Origin: Bacillota bacterium
GTDB lineage: Bacteria > Bacillota > UBA4882 > UBA8346
NCBI GenBank assembly: GCA_023415835.1
Contig: JAEZJK010000103.1
Location: forward strand, 1-28,343
DNA length: 28,343 nt
Reading direction: 5' to 3'
Below the pieces are notes generated by a model. It was not told where the DNA came from and made no database searches. It saw nothing but the letters and a program-made list of their open reading frames with translations. Position numbers and translations under genes: made by a program. Position 1 is the stretch's first letter, and the number at the start of each line of letters is the position of its first letter. Positions 16,240-25,554 of this stretch are shown here, piece after piece.

Positions 16240-17493
16240 ATGATCAAACATGTGATTATCGGTAATTCAATTGCGGCGATCCATGCTATTGAAGCCATTC
16301 GAGCCTGTGACCAGGATGTTCAACTGACAGTTATTGCCCGCGAGCATGAACCGGCATATGGTCCACCCTTGATCTCTTACTGGTTGGAGGGGCAAATTTC
16401 CTCTCAAGATCTTTTATACCGGCCGGAAGATTTTTATCAAAAAAATCAAGTCCGGCTTTTAAGCGGGATAACTGCTACCGGGATTGATCCCCATCAAAAA
16501 CAGGTAATAGTCGACTCCGGGGAGCCGGTGCCATATGATCGCCTTTTGGTGGCCTGCGGCGGAGATCCGATTATACCGTCTATCCCCGGCCTAACTCCGG
16601 GCAGTTATTACGGATTTACGCGCCTGGCCGATGTGAGGGGTATAAAAAAGGTCATCCATCCCGGAAAACAGGCCGTTATCGTCGGTGGAGGGTTGATCGG
16701 GCTGAAAGCCGCGGAATCTTTAAGCAGGTGTGGGGTAAAGGTCATTGTGCTGGAATTAGCCGATCAAATTTTAGGGAGCATTCTCCCGCCTACCGCTGCT
16801 GCTCTGGTTCAAAGTAGAATGGAGCAAGAAGGAATTACTTTTCTACTTAAAAACACTTTAACCGGAGTGGAAGCGGAGGTTGACGGCACCAAAACCTTAA
16901 CTATTACCAGTGGTGGAAAGTTAAAAGCCAATCTTTTATTAATGGCCATCGGGGTCCGTCCGGCTATCGGATTGACTGCCGGTACGGATATAGCCACTAA
17001 CCGCGGAATTCTAGTCGATGAATTCATGGGAACTAGCATTGAAAATATTTATGCTGCCGGTGATGTCGCCGAAGAGCGGGATCTATTAACCGGAAAACAG
17101 CGGGTCAATGCCATCTTGCCAAGCGCCGCTTACCAAGGGGCTATCGCCGGCGCCAATATGGCCGGGGGAAAAAAGAGCAGCCGGGGAGGGCTATCTTTCA
17201 ATTCCCTACAACTTTTTGACCTGTCGGTGATGACCATAGGACGTATCTTCGAACAGGACGAGGAAACTATCCATACTGAACAGATCCCAAGCCGCTGGCG
17301 GCGGCGGATCTTATACTGGACGAAAGATTGCCTTACGGGGGCTATTTTAATCAATGCCCCCCAAGGCGCCGGGTTGCTGCGGAACCTAATCTTGACCCAA
17401 AAACCCCTCCCGGATGGCAAGGAAAGACTGGAATCCGGGTGTGAAATAATCGATTTACCCAGCGATTTATGGGACGAATATCTTGCCGTTTGA
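16240..17493 (+). CDS. FAD/NAD(P)-dependent oxidoreductase of the glutamate synthase complex
   Basis: 417 residues; ATG at 16240 after GGAAGGAGG, one base behind the polyferredoxin stop. Two Rossmann dinucleotide motifs are seen: N-terminal IIGNSIAAIHAIEAI (a variant GxSxAA form typical of NirB/rubredoxin-reductase relatives) and GGGLIG at 149-154; the FAD motif YAAGDVAE is at 271-278. The C-terminal 100 residues match the dimerisation-type tail of this reductase group. It probably oxidises NAD(P)H and reduces the polyferredoxin, replacing the usual GltD subunit. Operon position supports this role; a separate function is possible but less likely. Confidence 0.9.
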   Translation: MIKHVIIGNSIAAIHAIEAIRACDQDVQLTVIAREHEPAYGPPLISYWLEGQISSQDLLYRPEDFYQKNQVRLLSGITATGIDPHQKQVIVDSGEPVPYDRLLVACGGDPIIPSIPGLTPGSYYGFTRLADVRGIKKVIHPGKQAVIVGGGLIGLKAAESLSRCGVKVIVLELADQILGSILPPTAAALVQSRMEQEGITFLLKNTLTGVEAEVDGTKTLTITSGGKLKANLLLMAIGVRPAIGLTAGTDIATNRGILVDEFMGTSIENIYAAGDVAEERDLLTGKQRVNAILPSAAYQGAIAGANMAGGKKSSRGGLSFNSLQLFDLSVMTIGRIFEQDEETIHTEQIPSRWRRRILYWTKDCLTGAILINAPQGAGLLRNLILTQKPLPDGKERLESGCEIIDLPSDLWDEYLAV

Positions 17494-17543
17494 TTATAAA
17501 GCTATATTAATCATTATTCTGTGGCGGTAAAGGAGGAGCAAAA

Positions 17544-18272
17544 ATGCTGAAAATAGATGCCGCTGAGCTCAGTTATAGGGAATTAAACCAACAAATCCGC
17601 AGTTCCCTAAGGAACCAAAAGACGATGGAGATTATTAATGTAAACGGTCAACGCTATTTAGGCGCCGGCCTCCAGGGCGGGTTAGAACTAAAAGTTGAGG
17701 GAACGGTTGGTAATAACCTGGCGGCTTTTGCCCAAGATTTAAATATCGTGGTTCATGGTAACGTCCAGGATGGCGTCGGGAATACCATGAACAGCGGAAA
17801 AATTCAAATTCATGGTAATGCTGGGGATATTGCGGGTTACGCTATGCGCGGCGGCGAACTTTGGATCGGAGGGAATACCGGCTATCGTTGCGGTATTCAT
17901 ATGAAGGCTTTCGGTGAGCGACGGCCTACCATTATCATTAAGGGCCGCAGTGGTGATTTTCTTGGAGAATACATGGCCGGAGGCGTCATCGTCCTGCTGG
18001 GGCTCGACAATTCGAAACCGCCTGTCGGACGCTATACCGGGACCGGGATGCATGGCGGGGAAATTTATATCCGTGGCTGGATCCCGAAGGAATTATTAGC
18101 GCCGGAGGTGGACGTTACCGAGATTTCCGGCCGGCAAGTGGTGGAATCTGTACCGGAATTGGGCGGCTATTTAAATGCCTTCGGATTGGCGCAGGAGGCC
18201 ATCGTTGAGTCGCCTTTCCTTCGGTTAACTCCCAAAAATAATAGGCCATACAGTAAACTATATGTCCACTAG
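17544..18272 (+). CDS. gltB3: Glutamate synthase, GXGXG domain subunit (split type)
   Basis: 242 residues; ATG at 17544 after AAAGGAGGAG. The chain is a right-handed beta-helix with the repeated G-x-x-x-G-x-x-x-x-x-G pattern (GNVQDGVGNTMNSGKIQIHG, then NAGDIAGYAMRGGELWIG and NTGYRCGIHM), which is the C-terminal domain of glutamate synthase large subunits and of FwdC/FmdC. In split enzymes it is a separate structural subunit that helps bring glutaminase and synthase parts together. A 50-base gap separates it from the oxidoreductase gene, and glnA follows after 61 bases. Confidence 0.93.
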   Translation: MLKIDAAELSYRELNQQIRSSLRNQKTMEIINVNGQRYLGAGLQGGLELKVEGTVGNNLAAFAQDLNIVVHGNVQDGVGNTMNSGKIQIHGNAGDIAGYAMRGGELWIGGNTGYRCGIHMKAFGERRPTIIIKGRSGDFLGEYMAGGVIVLLGLDNSKPPVGRYTGTGMHGGEIYIRGWIPKELLAPEVDVTEISGRQVVESVPELGGYLNAFGLAQEAIVESPFLRLTPKNNRPYSKLYVH

Positions 18273-18293
18273 TGCCTATCAGTAAAAGATCTT

Positions 18294-18333
18294 AAAGGAG
18301 GTGAAGCCTGTTTGGAAACAGGCAGGCGGTTAA
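18294..18333 (+). promoter_or_regulatory. Shine-Dalgarno sequence separated from glnA start by a hairpin
   Basis: A near-perfect AAAGGAGGTG (18294-18303) lies about 30 bases before the glnA GTG. Between them GCCTGTT (18306-18312) and AACAGGC (18317-18323) form a 7-bp hairpin with loop TGGA, followed by AGGCGG (18324-18329) only 4 bases before GTG. From 18301 an in-frame GTG reads ten codons to a TAA that abuts the glnA GTG. Confidence 0.6.
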
Positions 18334-19665
18334 GTGGAAGATCTTAGTAAAACCGGCCTCATTAATTTGGCGAAGAAACACAATGTAAAATTTATCAGGC
18401 TTCAATTCACGGATATCTTAGGTATGATCAAAAACATCAGCATCCCCATTGGGCAATTGGAAACTGTGTTAGACGGGAAAATTATGTTTGACGGCTCTTC
18501 AATCGAAGGCTTCAGCCGGATTCAAGAATCAGATATGTATCTTAAACCCGACTATAATACTTTTACCATTTTACCTTGGCGTCCTCTGGACGGTGCAGTG
18601 GCCCGGTTGATTTGCGATGTTTATACCCCGGACGGCGAACCGTTTGCCGGTTGCCCCCGCGGAGTGTTAAAACGGGTAATTAAAGAAGCGGAGGAGATGG
18701 GATATACCCTGTATGCCGGCCCGGAACCGGAATTTTTCCTCTTTGAGACCGACGATAAAGGCAGGCCGATGCTGAAGACCCATGATCAAGGCTGCTATTT
18801 CGATTTAACGCCGGTGGATAAAGGGGAGGATGCCCGGCGCGATATTATCCTGGCTTTAGAGGAAATGGGCTTTGAGGTCGAAGCATCCCATCATGAAGTG
18901 GCACCGGGGCAACATGAGATCGATTTTAAATATACCGATGCCTTGCTAACTGCGGACAATATCGCCACCTTTCGAATGGTCGCTAAAGCCATCGCCAGTA
19001 AACACGGGTTGTATGCCACTTTTATGCCTAAACCAATTTTTGGAATTAACGGTTCCGGAATGCATACCCATATGTCGTTGTTTAAAAACGGAGTGAATGT
19101 CTTTGCTAAAGACCCCGACAAAATTGGGCTTAGCGATACGGGCCTCCATTTTATCGGCGGACTGTTGGCTCATGCCACCGGTATGGCGGCCATCACTAAT
19201 CCACTGGTTAATTCTTATAAGCGGTTGGTACCAGGTTATGAAGCCCCGGTTTATATTTCCTGGTCCAGTTCTAACCGGAGCGCCTTAGTCAGAGTGCCGG
19301 CCGCTAAAGGCAACGGTAGCCGGGTGGAGCTCCGCAACCCGGATCCGGCGGTCAATCCTTATTTAGCCTTGGCTGTAATGTTCAAGGCCGGTTTGGAAGG
19401 GGTTAAAAAACAAATCGATCCCGGCCCCGAATGCTTCCGGAACATCTATGAAATGACCCCTGAAGAGAAGGAAGAAGCCGGGATCAAAAGCCTCCCCAGC
19501 AATTTACTGGATGCTATAAACCTGTTGGGAGAGGATGATTTAATCCGAGGGACCCTTGGGGAGCATATCTACGGACGTTTTGTCCATGCAAAAAAGATGG
19601 AATGGGATAATTACCGGGTGCAGGTTCACGACTGGGAAACCCAAAATTATCTTGGACTTTATTAA
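18334..19665 (+). CDS. glnA: Glutamine synthetase type I (GSI-alpha)
   Basis: 443 residues, the length of the Bacillus/Clostridium GSI-alpha enzyme. GTG at 18334 gives the expected N-terminus (MEDLSKTGLINLAKKHNVKF). Conserved elements: MFDGSSIEGF (51-60), Arg62 of the feedback-inhibition site, GPEPEFFLFE, ASHHEVAPGQHEIDFKY, FMPKPIFGINGSGMH, NSYKRLVPGYEAP and SNRSALVRVPA. The adenylylation loop of GSI-beta is absent, so control would be by feedback and transcription. It makes glutamine from glutamate and ammonia, supplying the glutamate synthase encoded upstream. I saw no TGTNA-N7-TNACA GlnR/TnrA box in the short upstream gap. Confidence 0.97.
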   Translation: MEDLSKTGLINLAKKHNVKFIRLQFTDILGMIKNISIPIGQLETVLDGKIMFDGSSIEGFSRIQESDMYLKPDYNTFTILPWRPLDGAVARLICDVYTPDGEPFAGCPRGVLKRVIKEAEEMGYTLYAGPEPEFFLFETDDKGRPMLKTHDQGCYFDLTPVDKGEDARRDIILALEEMGFEVEASHHEVAPGQHEIDFKYTDALLTADNIATFRMVAKAIASKHGLYATFMPKPIFGINGSGMHTHMSLFKNGVNVFAKDPDKIGLSDTGLHFIGGLLAHATGMAAITNPLVNSYKRLVPGYEAPVYISWSSSNRSALVRVPAAKGNGSRVELRNPDPAVNPYLALAVMFKAGLEGVKKQIDPGPECFRNIYEMTPEEKEEAGIKSLPSNLLDAINLLGEDDLIRGTLGEHIYGRFVHAKKMEWDNYRVQVHDWETQNYLGLY

Positions 19666-19671
19666 AAACGA

Positions 19672-19711
19672 AAACAGGAGAGGTTAGTACAACCTCTCCT
19701 GTTTATTTTTT
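19672..19711 (+). terminator. Strong intrinsic terminator between glnA and asnB
   Basis: AAACAGGAGAGGTT (19672-19685), loop AGTAC, AACCTCTCCTGTTT (19691-19704): a perfect 14-bp stem followed by ATTTTTT. It ends just 20 bases before the asnB start, leaving no room for a separate promoter downstream. Confidence 0.92.
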
Positions 19712-19730
19712 AAAATAGGAGTGAAATATG

Positions 19731-21575
19731 ATGTGTGGGATAACCGGATGGATTAATTGGGAACAAGATTTGAAGGCTGAAGAAGGCATACTGAAACGGA
19801 TGGTTCGGGAACTAACTCCCAGGGGACCGGATGCCGAAGGTTTTTGGATCTCGAAACAGGCTGCTTTAGGGCACCGGAGGTTGGTGGTGATTGACCCGAA
19901 AGGGGGATGCCAGCCAATGGCCCGAAGCCGCCAGGGAGAGACTTATTGCCTGGTCTACAACGGGGAATTATATAATACGGATGAGCTTCGCAACGAGTTA
20001 ATTAGTTTTGGATACCAGTTTCAAGGGCATTCCGATACCGAGGTTTTATTATACTCCTTCATCCAATGGGAAGAAAAGTGCGTCGAACGCTTGAACGGCA
20101 TCTTTGCTTTTGCGGTTTGGCGCGAAAATAAAGCAGAACTATTTATGGCCCGGGATCGGCTGGGGGTAAAACCTCTCTTTTACACCGAACGGGACGGCGG
20201 TTTCCTATTTGCTTCGGAACTAAAGGCTTTGCTTTGTCATCCGGCAGTCCCGGCGGAAGTTGACGCTGAAGGGCTGGCTGAAATTTTTGCTTTGGGGCCG
20301 TCCCGGACTCCGGGCCATGGTGTGTTCCGGGGTATTAAAGAATTGCGGGGCGGCTATAGTTTGAGTTTCGGGAGAAAGGGATTGTTGCTTAACCAGTATT
20401 GGAAATTGGCCAGCCACCCCCACCTAGATGATTTGGAAACCACTGCCGTAAAAGTGAAATATCTACTTCAGGATACAGTTAAAAGACAGTTAGTCTCCGA
20501 TGTCCCGATTTGTACTTTGCTATCGGGTGGCCTAGATTCCAGCGCCATTTCGGCCATAGCCGCCGAGCATCTCGCTAAAACCGGCAGAGGCCCACTTCAA
20601 ACTTATTCCGTAGATTTTGTCGATAATAATCGTTATTTTCAACCTTCAGCTTTCCAACCCGATACGGATGGTCCGTGGATTAAGCTAATCTCCGGCTACT
20701 TAGCTTCAGAACACCATTACATTACTATCGATACCCCCCAACTGGCTACCGCCTTGGAGGACGCGGTCCGGGCCCGGGATCTGCCGGGTATGGCCGATGT
20801 TGACTCTTCATTGCTCCTATTTTGCCGGGAAATTAAAAAGAATGTCACGGTAGGGCTTTCCGGAGAGTCGGCTGATGAAATATTCGGAGGTTACCCCTGG
20901 TTTCATAGGGAGGAAAGCCTCGCAAGCGGGACTTTCCCTTGGTTAACCGGTTTAAGGGATCGAATCATAATCCTCAGCCCTGATCTGGTTAACAAGATTC
21001 AACCGCTAGAATACGTGGCGGATCGATATGGCCAAACCTTAGCGGAAATTCCTCGGCTCGAAGGGGAAGAACCGTTGGAAGCCCGGAGACGGGAACTGTT
21101 TTACCTCAATCAAATCTGGTTTTTAGCCACCTTATTGGATCGCAAAGACCGGATGAGTATGGCTTGTGGTTTGGAAATAAGGGTACCCTTTTGCGACCAC
21201 CGATTGGTAGAGTATGTTTGGAATATCCCTTGGACCCTGAAGACCTGTGACGGCCTGGGAAAAGGCATCCTTCGCCGGGCTTTGAAGGGGATTCTCCCTC
21301 AAGAGGCGCTGACCAGGAAGAAAAGCCCATATCCGAAAACCCATAACCCCAGTTATTTCCGAGAAGTCAAACTAAACCTATTCCGGAGATTGGAACAGTC
21401 CGATTCACCCCTACGTCCATTGTTGAATATGAAAACGCTCCAAGAGTTAGCCTCTCATAGTGGAAAGGCCTCCGGCCAGCCGTGGTTCGGGCAATTAATG
21501 ACCGGCCCGCAAATGTTGGCTTACTTAATTCAGGTCGATTATTGGCTTCGGGAGTACCGGGTAAAAATCATTTAA
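19731..21575 (+). CDS. asnB: Asparagine synthetase (glutamine-hydrolysing)
   Basis: 614 residues. Of two adjacent ATG codons the second (19731) is chosen because it puts the catalytic Cys at position 2 (MCGITGWINW), as class II amidotransferases require; AGGAG is at 19717-19721. The glutaminase domain (RGPDAEGFW, LGHRRLVVIDP, VYNGELYN, GHSDTEVLLYSF) is followed by the ATP-pyrophosphatase domain with the PP-loop SGGLDSS (265-271) and GLSGESADEIFGGYPW. It converts aspartate, glutamine and ATP to asparagine. It follows glnA and may be expressed by readthrough of the terminator between them. Confidence 0.95.
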   Translation: MCGITGWINWEQDLKAEEGILKRMVRELTPRGPDAEGFWISKQAALGHRRLVVIDPKGGCQPMARSRQGETYCLVYNGELYNTDELRNELISFGYQFQGHSDTEVLLYSFIQWEEKCVERLNGIFAFAVWRENKAELFMARDRLGVKPLFYTERDGGFLFASELKALLCHPAVPAEVDAEGLAEIFALGPSRTPGHGVFRGIKELRGGYSLSFGRKGLLLNQYWKLASHPHLDDLETTAVKVKYLLQDTVKRQLVSDVPICTLLSGGLDSSAISAIAAEHLAKTGRGPLQTYSVDFVDNNRYFQPSAFQPDTDGPWIKLISGYLASEHHYITIDTPQLATALEDAVRARDLPGMADVDSSLLLFCREIKKNVTVGLSGESADEIFGGYPWFHREESLASGTFPWLTGLRDRIIILSPDLVNKIQPLEYVADRYGQTLAEIPRLEGEEPLEARRRELFYLNQIWFLATLLDRKDRMSMACGLEIRVPFCDHRLVEYVWNIPWTLKTCDGLGKGILRRALKGILPQEALTRKKSPYPKTHNPSYFREVKLNLFRRLEQSDSPLRPLLNMKTLQELASHSGKASGQPWFGQLMTGPQMLAYLIQVDYWLREYRVKII

Positions 21576-21666
21576 AAATGCTACTTTAAATGAATCGTTC
21601 GCTTAAAAAGATGGGTGCGGGTATTTGCCAAAACCAACCCACCTGTGCGCCTCTAAGGAAGATATG

Positions 21667-22854
21667 TTACTTTGGTGACAGAGGGTGCGGCCAGTTGCGA
21701 ATCTGCTTTCGAACTCCCAATGTCAACAACAAACAAAGTAGGCCGAAGATGATAAAGATCCAATTCAACCCGAAAAAAGTGCCGATGATCCCGGAAGTGA
21801 CCGGAGAGATGAAAAGACCGAGGGTTCTTGATGTTTGTTGCATAGCGTAAGCCCGGCCCCGAAAATCCGAGTTAACCTTGGTGGCAACCAGGGCCGCTGA
21901 AGACGGTGAAATCGCCGCTACAAAGATACCATAAATAAAATAAAGGATCGCAAAAAGCCCGATATTGCCCACTGTTCCGAGTAGGATCGCAATTAGGCCC
22001 ATACCGGTTAGGCCAATTAAAATGGTGCGCTGGTAGGAGATTTTTTCACCGATCCGGCTCCAAAGGTATGCGGTGAGAAAGAGAGCCAAACCAGGCAAGG
22101 AATAGGTAAAACCGCTGAGTACCCTATTAGCCTCGGGAGCGATTTGGTGGAGGTATAACGCTAAAATCGGTAGTAACGACGACATAACCATCGCATTAAT
22201 AAATTCCACGCTCATCACGGTAACCATTACCGGCATTTTAAAAACCAATTTTAGATCTTGCCAAATGGAAGTCTTGGTGGTAATTAGCGGTTTTTCCCGT
22301 TCTTCCACAAAAAAGGTGACCAATAAAAAACCGACTAAAACTAAGGTTCCCGATAACAGCATCGACCCGCGATATCCGGCGATCACCGCCAATAATCCGC
22401 CTAAGGCTGGTCCTAAGATGGTCCCGGCAGATTGAAAGGTATATGCGACCGACACGTACCTTCCCGAATCCGCTTTTGGCGTATTGGTAGCGATTAAGGC
22501 GATGGAGCCGGGAATAAATCCGGTCAATACGCCGTTCATTACCCGTAAAAAAACCAGCTGGCTATAGTTTTGGCAGAAACTCATTCCAAAATAAACCAGG
22601 CTTAAACAGATTCCGGCGCGCATTACCATCGGTTTGCGGCCGTATTTATCGGCCATTTTCCCCCAGAACGGTCCCATCAGGGAGGAGGCGGAGAATTGCA
22701 AGGTGAAGAGGAGGCCGGACCAGAAAGGGAGGTCGGCGGTGACCCCTAATTCCTTCAAGAATAAAGGTAGGAAAGGGGCGATCTGCTCCCAACTGAAAGC
22801 GGCTAAAAAGATGGTAAACGATAAGATGAATAAGTTGCGCTGATAGTAAGTCAT
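21667..22854 (-). CDS. Major facilitator superfamily transporter (DHA1-like)
   Basis: 395 residues; ATG at 22854-22852 with GAAGGG upstream on the minus strand. About 12 hydrophobic segments; the MFS motif A is GKMADKYGRKP in the loop after helix 2, and the second half repeats the fold. Helix 5 carries the Gly/Pro-rich motif GPALGGLLAVIAG typical of drug/H+ antiporters of the DHA1 group. It most likely exports a small organic compound; specificity is not readable. It converges with asnB across a 91-base gap. Confidence 0.9.
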   Translation of the reverse strand: MTYYQRNLFILSFTIFLAAFSWEQIAPFLPLFLKELGVTADLPFWSGLLFTLQFSASSLMGPFWGKMADKYGRKPMVMRAGICLSLVYFGMSFCQNYSQLVFLRVMNGVLTGFIPGSIALIATNTPKADSGRYVSVAYTFQSAGTILGPALGGLLAVIAGYRGSMLLSGTLVLVGFLLVTFFVEEREKPLITTKTSIWQDLKLVFKMPVMVTVMSVEFINAMVMSSLLPILALYLHQIAPEANRVLSGFTYSLPGLALFLTAYLWSRIGEKISYQRTILIGLTGMGLIAILLGTVGNIGLFAILYFIYGIFVAAISPSSAALVATKVNSDFRGRAYAMQQTSRTLGLFISPVTSGIIGTFFGLNWIFIIFGLLCLLLTLGVRKQIRNWPHPLSPK

Positions 22855-23286
22855 AATTGCCCTTCACTGAAGTGTTTTTAAACTTGATTTAAGCAGATTG
22901 CATTGATTTTAAAGGGAGCAGGTTATTTTTTGGTGGTGAAATAATTAAAAATCCTTTCAATACATCTATTTTGCGTTTAAGGGCAGAAACCTTTTGGAAT
23001 AAAGTTTAATTTTGGTTAAACATTTATTTTCTTAGGGCAGCGTCCTGCCCTTTAACGTCTAGGTAGTAAACGGCTGCTATTTTTAAAGGAGTGCGACAAA
23101 ATTATTCAACAAAGCAGGTAAAAATAGGTAAATGGTGGAACTTATTATAAAAATTCACTTGATTGTAACATAGAAGCGTTTTTTGGAAAGGGAGGTTTCT
23201 AGTAAAAGAGGGTATTTCGATACGGCTGGAAATTTTTTGATAATCATTTTCGCACCTTAGTCTGTAAGGAATTGGGGTAAAATTTA
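22855..23286. other. 432-base intergenic region, MFS and deaminase genes divergent
   Basis: No convincing gene. It contains a hairpin, AGGGCAG (23034-23040) with CTGCCCT (23045-23051), loop CGTC, with only a short T-run. A Shine-Dalgarno-like AAAGGGAGG at 23187-23195 is followed by GTAAAAGAG rather than a start codon, perhaps a relic of a lost gene start. I found no clear promoter for either flanking gene. Confidence 0.5.
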
Positions 23287-23781
23287 ATGAATGAAGAAAT
23301 TTATTACCATGAGTCTTTCATGAGGGAGGCCTTAAGGGAAGCGGAGGAAGCGGGGCGAAGAGGCGACCGGCCAATCGGGGCGGTGATTGTGCATAATGGT
23401 TTGGTAATCGCAAGAGGTTCGAGCCGGGCGGTTACCATGCGAAGCAATGTGCATCATGCGGAGAATATGGCGATCATCAGCTGCGCCCCCTATCTTTATG
23501 AATATAGCAAGGAATGTACTATTTACACTACGGTTGAGCCATGTTTGATGTGCCTGGGAACGATTATCCTGGCTAATATCAGAAGAGTGGTATTCGGCAT
23601 TACCGACAAGTATATGAAGATGGAGACTTATATCAATTGTAATGATTATCCCCAAAAACGGCTGCATTTATATCAATCCGGAGTTTTGGAAGAAGAGTGC
23701 CGGGAGGTGTTCAGAAAATACAGCGATGAAAGGGAGCGTCGGATTGTGTTGGGGGAGGTTAACGTTGAAGAACTTTTTTAG
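23287..23781 (+). CDS. Nucleoside/base deaminase, zinc-binding (TadA-like fold)
   Basis: 164 residues; ATG at 23287 with a weak GGGGTAA upstream. The zinc site is complete: H57-A58-E59 and P85-C86-x-x-C89 (TTVEPCLMCLGTIILA), with DRPIGAVIVHNGLVIA before it. The stretch after the PCxxC motif lacks the KxGAxGS segment usual in tRNA adenosine deaminase TadA and instead reads DKYMKMETYINCNDYP, so a free base or nucleoside deaminase (guanine or cytosine type) is likelier than TadA. Its last 17 bases overlap the sensor kinase gene. Confidence 0.85.
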   Translation: MNEEIYYHESFMREALREAEEAGRRGDRPIGAVIVHNGLVIARGSSRAVTMRSNVHHAENMAIISCAPYLYEYSKECTIYTTVEPCLMCLGTIILANIRRVVFGITDKYMKMETYINCNDYPQKRLHLYQSGVLEEECREVFRKYSDERERRIVLGEVNVEELF

Positions 23782-25554
23782 CCGTCTAGCCAATAAATTG
23801 ATTATTACGTTTACGGTTACAATTGTAATATTTATGGCGGCGTTGATTTTCGTCTCCTATAACCGGACCAATGAGATTTTGATTAATGATTTCATCAACT
23901 ATAATAAGAGTATCTTAAGACTACTCAATCAGAATTATGAAAATTATGTGGCGCAAATTGACGAATTATCAATCAGCTTTCGTAAAGACGCCCAGTTCAT
24001 GGAGTACTTGACTACGGATCCAACATCCTATTCCGGCCAAACCTATCTTCAGAACCAAATTAAAAATTTGTTTTACTCCCGAAATGATATCGATAAACTT
24101 CAGTTTTATATCCCTAAAAATCAAATGCTCTTTACCATTTCCCGCCGAAACGACAAATTGCGAATTGAAAAGCTAAAAAACTTGCCGGCTCAGGAATGGT
24201 ATCAAAAGACATTAAAAGGTGAATATTTTCGTTATATCGAACCCGTACTCGGTAAAACCAGCTTATCATCGGACAACGATCGGACCTTTTTCAACTTCCA
24301 CCGGGCACTAGTCTCCATACCCGGCTGGCGGCCGCTGGGAATCATTTCGTTCTCGTTTAACCGATCGGTGCTGGATAAGATGATTCGGGAGACATTTAAT
24401 CAACCGGGAGAAAACATTTGTATCTATGATCGGGACCATCATCTTTTTTATGTTAGTGATTCCGGATTAGTCGAAACGATCCTCGCTTCAAAGGAGATGA
24501 ACCATTTCGGAGGGGAGAAATCCAACGGTCATTTTCGGGTCAAGATCAGCGGTCGGGATTACCTGGCGGTTTTTGACCGTTCGAAGGCCGATGATTGGAA
24601 AATGGTGCGATTAATCCCGGTAAGCCTGATCAATTACAAACTCCGTGAGACCCGTAACTTGAGCCTGGTGATCGGAGCAATTTTTATAGTCGCTTTCATG
24701 ATACTAATCATAATCGTCTCCAATACCATTACCAGCCCGTTACGAAGACTGACCCGGCAGATGGAAAAGTAGGTTCGGGCAACTTCTCCGCCAGGGCCGA
24801 GGCAAAAGGAAGCTATGAGATTGCCCGGCTTTCGGAGAGATTCAACTTCATGGTCAACCAGGTCAATGAATTGATCAATGAGAAATATCTCGCCCAACTC
24901 AATGAGAAGACTGCCAGGTTGAAAGCATTGGAAGCGCAGATTAATCCGCATTTTCTCTATAATTCGCTTCAAGCCATAGCCACCAAAGCAGTGCTTGGCG
25001 GGATGAAAGATATCAGTGCGATGGTCGAAGCTCTCGCCTACATTTTAAGGTATTGTTTCAAAGAGGGTGATCGGGTAAAAATCAGCGCCGAAATTGACCA
25101 TATCCGTAAATATTTGATGTTACAAAAAGTCCGGTATGGAGAACGTTTATCAGTGGAAATCGAGGTTGAAGACAGTACGGCGACGGTTATGGTCCCGAAA
25201 CTTTCGATTCAAACCTTAGTGGAAAATAGTGTCCAACATGCTTTGGAACATATGACCGAAAATATGGCGATTCGAATCGTTACTGGCGCCAAAAACGATT
25301 TGTTGGTGATTACAGTTAGCGACAACGGCCCTGGGATGACACCCGAGGAATTGGAGCGGGTAAACCGGGGACTGGATGAAGGATCGTGGACGGCAAAGCC
25401 GGATGAAAGAATCGGGTTAAAAAACTTGGCTTCCAGGTTAAGATTGATGTACGGGGAAACCGCTTGTTTAAAGCTGAAGAGTGCTCCGGGGGAAGGTACG
25501 GAAGCGACTATTACATTGCCGTTGGGACAGGAAACAGTAGACCAGAGTCAGTAG
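23765..25554 (+). pseudogene. YesM-type sensor histidine kinase, frameshifted
   Basis: TTG at 23765 follows GGGGGAGG with ideal spacing and gives MKNFFSRLANK. Restored length is about 596 residues. Domains: helix 1 at 12-32, an extracellular Cache domain (about 35-290), helix 2 at 299-320, HAMP, His_kinase with LEAQINPHFLYNSLQ (phospho-accepting His), and a HATPase with SDNGPGMTPEEL and IGLKNLASRLRL. The frame stops at TAG 24770-24772 inside HAMP. One extra A in AAAA at 24765-24768 restores RRLTRQMEK-VGSGNFSARAE and opens the rest to 25554. The family usually senses sugars or oligosaccharides and pairs with the AraC-type regulator encoded next. Confidence 0.88.

Noticed and set aside
21590..21850. 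86-codon plus-strand frame after asnB
   Set aside because: Mostly antisense to the MFS transporter gene and without a ribosome binding site or recognisable sequence.
23181..23260. Short coding frame after AAAGGGAGG upstream of the deaminase gene
   Set aside because: No start codon at a suitable distance; only a 25-codon TTG frame that begins before the SD itself.
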